Assembly (NCBI GenBank): GCA_900465685.1 | Contig: UEGR01000006.1 | Span: 1 to 64,000, forward strand | Source of the DNA: Hyphomicrobiales bacterium | Lineage (GTDB): Bacteria > Pseudomonadota > Alphaproteobacteria > Rhizobiales > Rhizobiaceae | Direction of reading: 5' to 3' | DNA length: 64,000 nucleotides | Shown: positions 30,102 to 38,650 of the stretch, piece after piece | Layout: each line of letters starts with the position of its first letter | How positions within the stretch are numbered: position 1 is the first letter of the stretch | Notes under the pieces: model-generated | Seen by the model: the letters and a program-made list of their open reading frames with translations, nothing else | Told to the model about the DNA's origin: nothing | The model's database searches: none | Made by a program: the position numbers and the translations under genes

Positions 30102-30466
30102 TCCACCCTTGGTTCGCCCGATACGGCGGGGAACATCCCCTTTTTGAGCAGGCTTGCCGCCGTACGGTGCGCCTTCAGGTGTGTGGCATCGATCATGATG
30201 CGCTCGGGCCTTGGTCCTTCACCTGCCAACGCCGCGAAGATGCGGTCGAACACGCCAAGCCGGCTCCAGCGGATGAAACGGTTATAGAGCGTCTTGTGCG
30301 GCCCGTAGCCCTTCGGCGCATCCTTCCGTTGCAGGCCATGCTTGATGACGTAGACGATCCCGCTGACAACACGGCGGTCATCGACGCGCGGAACACCGTG
30401 CGCTAGCGGAAAATGTGGCGCAAGACGAGCCATCTGACGTGCGCTCAGCAAAAACAAATCACCCAT
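30098..30466 (-). CDS. IS5-family transposase, first frame
   Basis: About 122 residues: N-terminal DUF4096-like domain (LSARQMARLAPHFPLAHGVP, GIVYVIKHGLQRKDAPKGYG, LYNRFIRWSRLGVFDRIF) and the first catalytic Asp in MIDATHLKAHRTAAS. The start at 30466 has AAGGAG before it; the open frame extends to a GTG at 30496. A C-AAA-AAG slippery run (plus-strand 30140-30146) lies where a -1 shift joins it to the second frame. Confidence 0.88.
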   Translation of the reverse strand: MGDLFLLSARQMARLAPHFPLAHGVPRVDDRRVVSGIVYVIKHGLQRKDAPKGYGPHKTLYNRFIRWSRLGVFDRIFAALAGEGPRPERIMIDATHLKAHRTAASLLKKGMFPAVSGEPRVD

Positions 30467-30571
30467 CACAGTCTCCTTCAGGAAACCGTGAATCACATCT
30501 CAATCAAAATTAATAGGTCCTGAGCCTAGATCGTAGTTTACATCTTCGGCCCGTCTAGAAGGTATATAATC

Positions 30572-31963
30572 TCAGTCGTTGACCCTCTTAGGCTCTTTGG
30601 CGGGTGAGGAAAAAGCGCCTTTGTATCGTATGGCTGGATGGCGTTCATTGAGGCGGTCTGATCCGAACATCTTGGCGCGTAGCGAACCGTCTGCATATTC
30701 GCTTTTGGCAAGGCCACGCTTTTGCAGTGTCGGAAGAACATGCGCGTTATATTCCTCATAGGAACCGGGGATCATCCAATTGATGAGATTGACGCCATCA
30801 ATACCCGCAGCGCGCCAAGTTTCAAGTCCGTCTGCAATCTGGTCGGGAGTTCCGACAAGCCGTGCATGACGGCGTGAAGTCAGCCGACCGAGATCGGCCA
30901 CGGTTGGCTCGCGTCCCGGTGTCGCTTTGCGGAGCCATTCGATATGGCTGTGTCCTCCATTGGTCCGGATTTCGGCGAGAAGCATATCGGACGGGTATGG
31001 ACGTCCCGTATTTTGATCAACACCCAGATTGGAATGGGCTAGAAAGGCCTCGCCGCTCAGATAGTCATCAAGTTCCGTCTCCTTGCGGCGAGCCTCTTCC
31101 TCGGTACTACCCACAACAAACGAAAAGCCCTGAAAGAATTTGATATCCTCGGGACGCCGCCCAAAGCTCTGCGCAAGACGCCGGGTATCGGCGATGAGTT
31201 CCGCAGCCGCTGCGGGGTTCGGAGGCGCGATAAACTGGGCCTCGGCGTGGCGCGCGGCAAATGCTCGCCCGGCACCCGAAGATCCCGCCTGGAACAAGAG
31301 TGGCGTCCGCTGGCGCGATGGCGATGGCAAGTGCGGACCTTCCACACGATAGCGTTGACCAGCGTGATGGATCTTGTGAATCCTGGTGTGATCGGAAAAG
31401 ACGCCTCGCGCTCGATCCTTCAACAGCGCGCCCTCGTCCCATGATCCCTCCCAGAGCTTATAGACAACGTCCAGATATTCTTCAGCCCAAACGTAACGTT
31501 CATCATGATCGGTCAGTCGTTCGAGACCGAAATTCCTTGCGGCATTTTCTTGTGTGCTGGTAACAATGTTCCATGCGATGCGACCTTTGGAAATGTGATC
31601 GAGCGTCGAAATCCGCCGCGCGAACTCATAAGGATGCGCCTGCAAAACGGAACTGGTGAATGCGAGCCCCAGATGCTCCGTATGGACGGCAAGTGCTGAC
31701 ATCAGCACAGAAGGATCATTGCTTGGAATCTGAAGCCCTTCGCGCGCATTGACTTCATAGTCACCATGCAGCGGTCCATAGAGTCCAACCACGTCGGCAA
31801 AGAACATCGCGTCGAAAAAACCCGCTTCCAGTGTCTTGGCGAGATTGATCCAGACATCGACATCCTCGAAATCGGTCTGCTTGGCATCGGGGTGGCGCCA
31901 AAGGCCATGCTGAATATGCGAGGCGGTATTCATTACGAAAGCATTGAAAAGTAGCTCAGCCAT
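30572..31963 (-). CDS. LLM-class FMN-dependent monooxygenase (NtaA/SnaA/DszA type)
   Basis: A 463-residue TIM-barrel flavin monooxygenase that uses FMNH2 from a separate reductase. Family marks: FVMNTASHIQHGLWRHPDAK, FFADVVGLYGPL, ISTLDHISKGRIAWNIVTST, NFGL, HDERYVWAEEYLDVVYKLWE, RTPLLFQAGSSGAGRAFAA. Members cut C-S or C-N bonds of sulfones, sulfonates or aminocarboxylates. It is the last gene of a six-gene operon and starts right behind the SfnB-like gene. Substrate is likely an organosulfur compound brought in by the ABC importer of the operon (inference from context). Confidence 0.9.
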   Translation of the reverse strand: MAELLFNAFVMNTASHIQHGLWRHPDAKQTDFEDVDVWINLAKTLEAGFFDAMFFADVVGLYGPLHGDYEVNAREGLQIPSNDPSVLMSALAVHTEHLGLAFTSSVLQAHPYEFARRISTLDHISKGRIAWNIVTSTQENAARNFGLERLTDHDERYVWAEEYLDVVYKLWEGSWDEGALLKDRARGVFSDHTRIHKIHHAGQRYRVEGPHLPSPSRQRTPLLFQAGSSGAGRAFAARHAEAQFIAPPNPAAAAELIADTRRLAQSFGRRPEDIKFFQGFSFVVGSTEEEARRKETELDDYLSGEAFLAHSNLGVDQNTGRPYPSDMLLAEIRTNGGHSHIEWLRKATPGREPTVADLGRLTSRRHARLVGTPDQIADGLETWRAAGIDGVNLINWMIPGSYEEYNAHVLPTLQKRGLAKSEYADGSLRAKMFGSDRLNERHPAIRYKGAFSSPAKEPKRVND

Positions 31964-31965
31964 GA

Positions 31966-33222
31966 TCAGTTTCCCTTGGCGCCATTGGCGATACCGACGC
32001 TCCAGGCAAGTTCTGGTAGCTTGTCGTTGACGTGATAATCACCGACGATACGTGCGCGATAGACCAAAGGATTGTGCGAGAGAATGGTGCGGGCATTACG
32101 CCAGTGGCGATCAAGTCCGTTCTCTATCCGCACAGCGGATGCGCCGAGTGCGTCGAAGAGACGGCTTGAAGCGCGTAGGACTAGATCGGCAATGACCAGT
32201 TGCACCTTGTTCACGTCTATCTCCAACTTCTGCGCCGCCGCCTTGGCGATTTCAGGATTGCGCGCGAGAACAGCCGCCTGAGCCTCAGCGAAACCGCCAC
32301 TGGTGGAAAGCACAAGATTTTCCACCGCATAAGCAGCAGCGGCAATTTCGCCGACCACCTGTTTGAGTTGTGGGTCATCCTTCGCGAGATCCGAATTGCC
32401 ATGGCTATAAATGCGCTTACGCGTTTTCAAGTGGGCCGCCGTTTCATTGGCTATGGATCGCGCAATACCGGCCAGTGCTGCAAGCAGGACCGCCTGATAG
32501 ACAGCGCCGAGATAAGGAAGCCGTTCCGAACGCAACACAATGGCGTCATCATCGACCGGGACTTCCGAAAACACTCCGGTCCCCGTGCCCGTGAGCCGCT
32601 GGCCGAAGCCATCCCAATCATCGGCGATTGCTACGCCGGGGTGATTGCGGTTGACAAGGACAGACACATGTTCATCGTCGCTACGCCGCGCCGATGCATC
32701 AATCCAATCAGCGAAAATGCTGCCGGTCGTGTAAAACTTCGTGCCACTCAGTTTCCACGCACCATCACTTTCCAGGAGGCGTGTAGATTTCTTGTCAACA
32801 GCGCCGTCACCGGGTTCCGTCGACGCATTGCCGACAATATCTCCGCGCCCAAGCCTTTCCAGCCATAGCACACGTCGGCTGGCATCGGGTTCGGCGAGTT
32901 TTTCCTCAACCACAGCAAAATGGCCTCGGAAAAGATGTGCTACATTGGGATCGGCCTCGGCCAGTTCTATCAGCAATTTCAGATAGCTGCGATGGTCCAA
33001 ACCATAACCGCCAAATTGCTGCGGCACCCGCAAAGCACCAAACCGTTTTTCCTTGAGCCAACCGACCTGTTCGAAAGGCAAACGACGTTGCTGTTCGCGG
33101 TCAAGTGCTCCTTCAGCAATGCGACGGAAAATCGGTCGAAAAATCTCTGCTACTGCGTCGAATGAATATTCAATCGGGTTGGAAGCGCGTTCGATACGCT
33201 CAGACAGTGTCGAGGCGTTCAT
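31966..33222 (-). CDS. SfnB/DszC-like flavoprotein of the acyl-CoA dehydrogenase fold
   Basis: A 418-residue protein of the acyl-CoA dehydrogenase superfamily: LRVPQQFGGYGLDHRSYLKL, IVGNASTEPGDGAVDKKSTR, WKLSGTKFYTTGSIFADWID, DDWDGFGQRLTGTGTG and a helical C-terminal domain. The wording of these blocks matches the sulfur-acquisition oxidoreductases (SfnB) and dibenzothiophene monooxygenase (DszC) rather than true acyl-CoA dehydrogenases. Likely an FMNH2-dependent oxygenase acting before the LLM enzyme encoded downstream. Its ATG overlaps the stop of the ATPase gene by 4 bases (ATGA). Confidence 0.85.
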   Translation of the reverse strand: MNASTLSERIERASNPIEYSFDAVAEIFRPIFRRIAEGALDREQQRRLPFEQVGWLKEKRFGALRVPQQFGGYGLDHRSYLKLLIELAEADPNVAHLFRGHFAVVEEKLAEPDASRRVLWLERLGRGDIVGNASTEPGDGAVDKKSTRLLESDGAWKLSGTKFYTTGSIFADWIDASARRSDDEHVSVLVNRNHPGVAIADDWDGFGQRLTGTGTGVFSEVPVDDDAIVLRSERLPYLGAVYQAVLLAALAGIARSIANETAAHLKTRKRIYSHGNSDLAKDDPQLKQVVGEIAAAAYAVENLVLSTSGGFAEAQAAVLARNPEIAKAAAQKLEIDVNKVQLVIADLVLRASSRLFDALGASAVRIENGLDRHWRNARTILSHNPLVYRARIVGDYHVNDKLPELAWSVGIANGAKGN

Positions 33223-34886
33223 GCATGAATTCCTGCTTGGATGGAGCCTTTGATACGCGGAATCGCCGCGATCAGTTCCATAGTGTAAGGATGACGCGGC
33301 TGCGTCATGGTGTGGAAGGTCTCGCCTTCTTCGACAATCCGCCCATCCTTCATCACGATTACACGGTCGCTGATGTGGTTAATCACGCCAAGATCATGCG
33401 AGATGAAAAGATAGGCCACATGGGTCTGAGCCTGAAGGTCCGCGAGAAGATCCAGAACCTGCGCCTGCACCGAGACATCCAATGCCGAAACCGGCTCGTC
33501 GCAGACAATAACTTTTGGCTCTGGCGCCAGCGCCCGGGCAATAGCGACGCGCTGGCGCTGCCCCCCAGACATTTCGATTGGGAACCGGTCAAGAAAGGAC
33601 GCATTCAGGCCGACTGCGTCGAGAAGTTCAAGTGCGCGCCTTTTTCTGGCCTCTGCGCGCGTAATACCGGCAACGGAAATGGCCTCATCTAGCGTACGCC
33701 CAACCGAATAGCGTGGATCAAACGAGCTTAGCGTATCCTGATAGATGACCTGAATTCCCCGGCGCAGCTCCAGCCTTTCACGTCCCCGAAGCGACGACCA
33801 GTTCTTGCCTCCGATCTCCACCAACCCACTATCCGGTTGGGTCAACCCGAGCAGAATGCGCGATGTTGTGGTCTTACCGGAACCGGACTCCCCGACGACT
33901 CCGAGAGTTTCCCCCTCCCGCAATTCAAATGAAACGGATTCAACCGCATTTCGTCCAGCAGCATTTGCACCCCGGAAGCGTTTGCTGACACTCTCCACCC
34001 GCGCCACGATCTGAGCCGTTGCCGAATGTGTCACTACAGCTGGCGGCGCTGACTTTGCCGATAGGCGTGTGCCGCGAGGTTTTCCAGTCGGAACCGCTGC
34101 AATGAGGAGCTTCGTATAGTCATCTTGTGGATCGCACAGAACTTGATCCGCCGTCCCGATCTCAACGATCCGGCCATTGTTCATGACGGCAATGCGGTCG
34201 GCCAGGCGACTGACGACAGCGAGGTCGTGACTGATTATCAGAAGCCCTTTTCCAGCTTGTTTCAATGTCTCGAAAAGCGAAAGGATTTGCGCTTGAACGG
34301 TGACATCAAGTGCGGTTGTTGGCTCGTCAGCAATAAGAAGATCGGGAGTGCCAGCGAGGGCTGTTGCAATCAGCGCCCGTTGGCGCAGACCGCCAGAGAG
34401 TTCTGAGGGCAGCTGGCGCGCACGGCGAGCGGGTTCGGGAACTCCCGCCCGGTTCAAAAGGTCGACCACAAATGTCTCAAGCGCTTTGCCCTTGAGATCG
34501 GGATTGTGCACGCGAGCCGCCTCTGCAACTTCCCTTCCCACGGTGCGAAGCGGATCGAGAGAAACCAGCGCGTCCTGCAATACAAAACCAATCTCGGCGC
34601 CGCGTATCCGCCGCCAGGAACGATCACTGTTTGCGAGAAGATTTGCCCCCTTATAGGCCAGTCGGTCGCCAGAGACGATTGCGTTGCGGCCTGCCAAGCC
34701 GATAAGCGACCTCGCCGTGACGCTTTTGCCCGAACCGGATTCCCCGACGATTGCCAGACATTCCCCTTTCGCGATGGAGAACGAGATATCTTTCACGACT
34801 GGTTCACGCAGACCGTCGAAGCTGACCTTCAGGTGTGAAACATCGATAAGTGTTTCGGCGCTATTCGAGCCTGGGTCTTCCTTCAT
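33219..34886 (-). CDS. fused double ATPase of a peptide-type ABC importer
   Basis: 555 residues with two complete ABC ATPase domains in one chain. First Walker A VGESGSGKSVTARSLIG with signature LSGGLRQRALIATA and Walker B LLIADEPTTALDV. Second Walker A VGESGSGKTTTSRILLG with signature MSGGQRQRVAIARA and VIVCDEPVSALDV. This is a DppD-DppF fusion, powering uptake by the two permeases. The ATG at 34886, with GGAGGG before it, overlaps the permease stop by 4 bases; the frame extends to 35030 without a better start. Confidence 0.92.
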   Translation of the reverse strand: MKEDPGSNSAETLIDVSHLKVSFDGLREPVVKDISFSIAKGECLAIVGESGSGKSVTARSLIGLAGRNAIVSGDRLAYKGANLLANSDRSWRRIRGAEIGFVLQDALVSLDPLRTVGREVAEAARVHNPDLKGKALETFVVDLLNRAGVPEPARRARQLPSELSGGLRQRALIATALAGTPDLLIADEPTTALDVTVQAQILSLFETLKQAGKGLLIISHDLAVVSRLADRIAVMNNGRIVEIGTADQVLCDPQDDYTKLLIAAVPTGKPRGTRLSAKSAPPAVVTHSATAQIVARVESVSKRFRGANAAGRNAVESVSFELREGETLGVVGESGSGKTTTSRILLGLTQPDSGLVEIGGKNWSSLRGRERLELRRGIQVIYQDTLSSFDPRYSVGRTLDEAISVAGITRAEARKRRALELLDAVGLNASFLDRFPIEMSGGQRQRVAIARALAPEPKVIVCDEPVSALDVSVQAQVLDLLADLQAQTHVAYLFISHDLGVINHISDRVIVMKDGRIVEEGETFHTMTQPRHPYTMELIAAIPRIKGSIQAGIHA

Positions 34887-35776
34887 GCTCTGCCCTCCAG
34901 ACGTTTTTGCAGCTGGCGTCCGAAAACGGAGGTCGAAATAACGAGAAGGATGATAGCAAAGCCTGGAAAAGTTCCGTACCACCACGCTTGGCGCAGGAAG
35001 TTGCGGGCCGCCGCCAGCATCGAACCCCATTCCGGTTCAGGCGGAGACACACCAAGACCGATGAAGCTGAGCGCAGCGCCCGCAAGCGTTGCCGTACCGA
35101 CACCGATCGCAGCGACGACGAGGATAGGCGGCAGCGCATTCGGCAGGATATGCCTCCACAGAACCCGTGAATAACCGAGCCCGAGCGCATGAGCAGCCTC
35201 TACATAAGATGATCTGCTTACGCCGAGCGCTTGCGCACGCGTTAGCCGCGCATAGCTTGGGATCGTTGCGATGCCGATTGCAATCAGTGCGCTGTCTGGT
35301 CCCGACCCGATCAGCGCAATCACGATCAACGCCAGAAGCAATTCCGGAAACGCCAGACCGATATCAACGGTGCGCATGACGAGGACATCTGCCAGACGGT
35401 TGCCAAGCGCCGCCGCGAGACCAAGCGCAATACCGCCCACCAGCGCAATAAGCACAGCGCCGAAGCCCAGCCGAAGTGAGCTTTGCGCGCCATAGATGAT
35501 ACGGCTGAGCACATCTCGGCCATTCTCGTCGGTCCCGAACAGATGATTGAACGAGGGCGCAGCAAGGATGTTACGCGTATCAACGGCAAATGGATCGTAT
35601 GGCGCAAGCAACCAAGGCCAAAGCGCACTCACGGCCAGTAGCAGCAGCACCGCGCCTGATAGCGAAAGGGCCGCATGACGATACACCCAATATGAAGCGA
35701 CAAACACGACGCCGAACCGCGACCGTTCTCGAGCATACGCCGCAGGCTCTATGACCAATGTGTCGTAAGCTGTCAT
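34883..35776 (-). CDS. peptide-type ABC importer permease (DppC-like)
   Basis: A 297-residue inner-membrane permease with an N-terminal helix (SLSGAVLLLLAVSALWPWLL), the periplasmic FGTDENGRDVLSRIIYGAQS block characteristic of DppC/OppC, and the EAA loop (EAAHALGLGYSRVLWRHILP). About six transmembrane helices. It pairs with the DppB-like permease whose gene overlaps it by 4 bases. The substrate class is not defined by the permeases. Confidence 0.9.
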   Translation of the reverse strand: MTAYDTLVIEPAAYARERSRFGVVFVASYWVYRHAALSLSGAVLLLLAVSALWPWLLAPYDPFAVDTRNILAAPSFNHLFGTDENGRDVLSRIIYGAQSSLRLGFGAVLIALVGGIALGLAAALGNRLADVLVMRTVDIGLAFPELLLALIVIALIGSGPDSALIAIGIATIPSYARLTRAQALGVSRSSYVEAAHALGLGYSRVLWRHILPNALPPILVVAAIGVGTATLAGAALSFIGLGVSPPEPEWGSMLAAARNFLRQAWWYGTFPGFAIILLVISTSVFGRQLQKRLEGRA

Positions 35777-36714
35777 TGAGCAAAACTCCTCAAACGCGGA
35801 TCGATGAGTGGATGGAGCAAGTCTACGATCAAATTGATTGTCACGAAGACAAGTGCGGCCAGAAGCACCACACCCATAACGACTGGAAGGTCCTGCCCCA
35901 ACACCGCATGCAACAACAACTTGCCGATGCCCTGCCGGTTGAACAGCATCTCGGTAATGACGGTCCCGCCAAGCAAGCTGCTCACAAGATACCCAGCCAT
36001 CGTGAGATAGGGCGGCAGTGCATGGCGCAGGACGTGACCCGTGCGGATGCTCCAGTCACCCAGCCCCCTCGCTCGCGCACTCAATACGAATGGCTGGTCT
36101 AGCCCCTCCTCCAAGGCCTGACGCAGCACCTGCGTCATGGAACCCGCCAACGGCAGCGCCAGTGTCAGTGCTGGCAGCACCAATGCCAGTGGATGTGTTC
36201 TGCTAATCGCGGGCAGCCATCCGAGCTTGTAGGAGAAGATCGTGAGCAACAGGAGCCCAAGCCAGAAAGTCGGCATCGACGCGAATGTAAGCTCGATCGC
36301 CGAAGAAACGGCTCTGATAACCGGGTTGCGACCCGCCGTTGCCAGCGCCAGAATCACGGAAAGCCCAACCGCAATCAGCGCGGCCGAAGACGCCAGCGCA
36401 AGTGTCGGCCATGCCTGCTCAATGATGGCGTCCCGGACAGGAATATTGAGCCGGTAAGACATGCCGAGATCGCCGGACAGAAATTTTGTCACATATTGAA
36501 TAAACTGGGTTACAAGCGGTGCATCCAGTGCATATTCGGCCCGGATCTGCGCGAGCACTTCGGGCGTAGGAGAGGCTTCCGGGCCACCAGCAATCGCTTG
36601 CGCCGGATCTCCGGGAACCATGCGCGCGGCAACAAAGGTGAGCGCCGCCGCACCGAACATGACGCCAACGCCTTGGAGCAGGCGCCAGCCCAGATGGGAA
36701 AGGAAATTACTCAT
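35773..36714 (-). CDS. peptide-type ABC importer permease (DppB-like)
   Basis: A 313-residue permease: RLLQGVGVMFGAAALTFVAA, then RMVPGDPAQAIAGGPEASPT (the DppB periplasmic loop), several transmembrane helices, and the EAA-type loop SARARGLGDWSIRTGHVLRH. The ATG at 36714 overlaps the stop of the solute-binding protein gene; a longer start at 36735 lies within that gene and is less likely. Part of the operon 38330 to 30572. Confidence 0.9.
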   Translation of the reverse strand: MSNFLSHLGWRLLQGVGVMFGAAALTFVAARMVPGDPAQAIAGGPEASPTPEVLAQIRAEYALDAPLVTQFIQYVTKFLSGDLGMSYRLNIPVRDAIIEQAWPTLALASSAALIAVGLSVILALATAGRNPVIRAVSSAIELTFASMPTFWLGLLLLTIFSYKLGWLPAISRTHPLALVLPALTLALPLAGSMTQVLRQALEEGLDQPFVLSARARGLGDWSIRTGHVLRHALPPYLTMAGYLVSSLLGGTVITEMLFNRQGIGKLLLHAVLGQDLPVVMGVVLLAALVFVTINLIVDLLHPLIDPRLRSFAQ

Positions 36715-38330
36715 AGGGCTGCATCGTCCAGCCAAACGTCAAACCAGTAGGGCTGTAGATACGCATAGTCGAATTTGACGCCCTTAACCCGTTTCTGGAA
36801 CGCCGCAGTGCGCGGATCTCCGTAAAGAGGCACGCTGGGCACCAGTTCGACGAGACGTTCCTGCGCCTGCCGATAGAGTGCCTTGCGTTCCTCCGGATCA
36901 CTTGACTGGCGGGCTTTCTCAACCAGATCATCGAACGTTGCATCATTGAAATATGCCGCGTTCTGGCCCAAAACCTTTCCATCGGAAATGTTCTTACTCG
37001 AAAATCTCAACCACAACATATCTGCGGTGTTTGACGACCAAAGCCCTGCATTGACATCGTAATCGCCCTTGAGCTGGCGTTCCGACAGTTGCTGCCAGGG
37101 CAACAGTTCAATTTTCAGATCGAAGCCAACGGCGCGTGCTCCAGCCTGCGCCTGCTCGGCCAGTCGCTTGCGCGATGCATTGGTGCCATCAAGTGGGATG
37201 AAACCTTCGAGCCGTTTTCCGTCCTTCTTGCGAATACCATCGGAATCCCGCTCTGTCCAACCTGCCTCGTCCAGCAACTTGTTGGCTTGATCCGGATCAT
37301 AGGTCAGATGCTTGCCGAGATCGGCGGCGAAATCGGGAGTGGAAGATGTTAGAAAATCTGAGAGCTCCCATTGTCCAAACGAAGACGCCGCAACAATCGT
37401 CGCGCGATCGATCGAGTTCAACAAGGCTTTACGGACACGCGGATCGCTAAATGGTGGCCTGGAATTATTGAGGTGCCAGGAATAGGCCGTGCCCGGACGA
37501 ATTGCCCTGATGAAGCCGAAATCGGGGTTTTGCTTGATCTCCTCGACATTCTCAGGAGGCACAAAATCGACGGCGTCGATCTCACCATTCAGCAAGGAAT
37601 TATAGCGGATCTGATCTTCTCCAATGAAGAGCAGGTCGAGTTTCTCCACATAAGCTGGACCTTCATGGCTGCCGGGAGGGCCCCAATTGTAATTGTCGTT
37701 ACGAACAAATTCGATGTTGCTGTTCTTGTTCCACTTCACAATTTTGAAGGGGCCGGAGCCGATAGGCGCGTCACAAGTCGTTTCCGGCTTTTCCGTAATC
37801 TGCTTGGGCGACAGAAGCGCGAAATAAGACTGTGCGAGAATATTAATAAAGGAGTTGTAGGGCTGCTTGAGGTGGACTTCGAGCGTATCGTTATCGATCA
37901 CGACCGATTTCTCGTAAGGCTTGAAATAAGCCATTGAGAGCTGCGATTTCGTCTTGGGATTGACGATGTAATCGAAGTTTGTTTTCACCGCCTGAGCGTC
38001 GAGCTTGGCTCCATCCGTGAACGTCACCCCCTTGCGGATTTTGAAGGTATAAACCCTTCCGTCGTCGGATATGGTCCAGCTTTCCGTAAGCCACGGAAGA
38101 AATTTTCCGTCCTCAGTTTGCCAGACGAGCGAATCCGAATAGTTGCGCGATACAATCACTCCTGCCGTCGCATTAATGAGTGGATCGATGCAAGCGGGCT
38201 CCTGACCATTCGTAGCGACGGTAAATGTCCCGCCCCTAACCGGGGTCTGAGCATATGCGGCTACCGAGCTCGTGACCGTAAGTCCGATTAGACCAGCCGC
38301 ATAAATCCCTCTTAAACCAATTTTGGTCAT
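36711..38330 (-). CDS. family 5 extracellular solute-binding protein
   Basis: A 539-residue periplasmic binding protein of the peptide/nickel (DppA) class. Signal peptide IGLRGIYAAGLIGLTVTSSV, cleaved after AYAQ. Family blocks: RGGTFTVATNGQEPACIDPL, FTDGAKLDAQAVKTNFDYIV, APIGSGPFKIVKWNKNSNIE, FSDPRVRKALLNSIDR. The ATG at 38330 has AAGAGGG ahead and is preferred over a GTG at 38354. First gene of the operon; with SfnB-like and LLM oxygenases behind it, the cargo may be an organosulfur compound. The 266 bases upstream are AT-rich and must hold the operon promoter, but I cannot name an operator. Confidence 0.9.
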   Translation of the reverse strand: MTKIGLRGIYAAGLIGLTVTSSVAAYAQTPVRGGTFTVATNGQEPACIDPLINATAGVIVSRNYSDSLVWQTEDGKFLPWLTESWTISDDGRVYTFKIRKGVTFTDGAKLDAQAVKTNFDYIVNPKTKSQLSMAYFKPYEKSVVIDNDTLEVHLKQPYNSFINILAQSYFALLSPKQITEKPETTCDAPIGSGPFKIVKWNKNSNIEFVRNDNYNWGPPGSHEGPAYVEKLDLLFIGEDQIRYNSLLNGEIDAVDFVPPENVEEIKQNPDFGFIRAIRPGTAYSWHLNNSRPPFSDPRVRKALLNSIDRATIVAASSFGQWELSDFLTSSTPDFAADLGKHLTYDPDQANKLLDEAGWTERDSDGIRKKDGKRLEGFIPLDGTNASRKRLAEQAQAGARAVGFDLKIELLPWQQLSERQLKGDYDVNAGLWSSNTADMLWLRFSSKNISDGKVLGQNAAYFNDATFDDLVEKARQSSDPEERKALYRQAQERLVELVPSVPLYGDPRTAAFQKRVKGVKFDYAYLQPYWFDVWLDDAAL

Positions 38331-38596
38331 TCGTGCCCTCTTTACGTCCCGCACTCGTCTGCAGGTAAACTCGACGTTGGAGGGCGAGAATATGTCGGGT
38401 TTTACGTAAGAGCCAACAATAATACACTAATTCCATAGACAATATAAATTGTTTTTCCTAGCCGACATCATGCATTTATCGTGCTCATAAGATGCGCATC
38501 TCAAAGAATATAGTAAAGATGCCTTACGATTGGCCGGCGTCGCCTGGTCGAGAACGGCAGGTTCAAGCCGGCGAGTAACGTATGCTTTGGAAGCAA

Positions 38597-38627
38597 TGAA
38601 CCCGTCGACAGCGGGGCGACGGGTTCA
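38597..38627 (-). terminator. long hairpin terminator of the rhodanese gene
   Basis: TGAACCCGTCG (38597-38607) pairs perfectly with CGACGGGTTCA (38617-38627), 9-base loop. It lies 24 bases past the stop of the minus-strand sulfurtransferase gene. The following T-run is weak (ATTGCTT). Confidence 0.65.
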
Positions 38628-38650
38628 TTTGTATGAGTGCGGAAAAGACC

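Larger units (their letters stand above)
29712..30526 (-). mobile_element. IS5-family insertion sequence (IS427-type), apparently complete
   Basis: 815 bp bounded by perfect inverted repeats GGCTCAGGAC (29712-29721) and GTCCTGAGCC (30517-30526). The flanks read TA on both sides, a target duplication of the kind made by this group. Two overlapping frames encode the transposase with a -1 slip site. Both frames are intact and DDE residues are present, so it may be active. It sits at the border between the stress island and the sulfur region. Confidence 0.88.
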
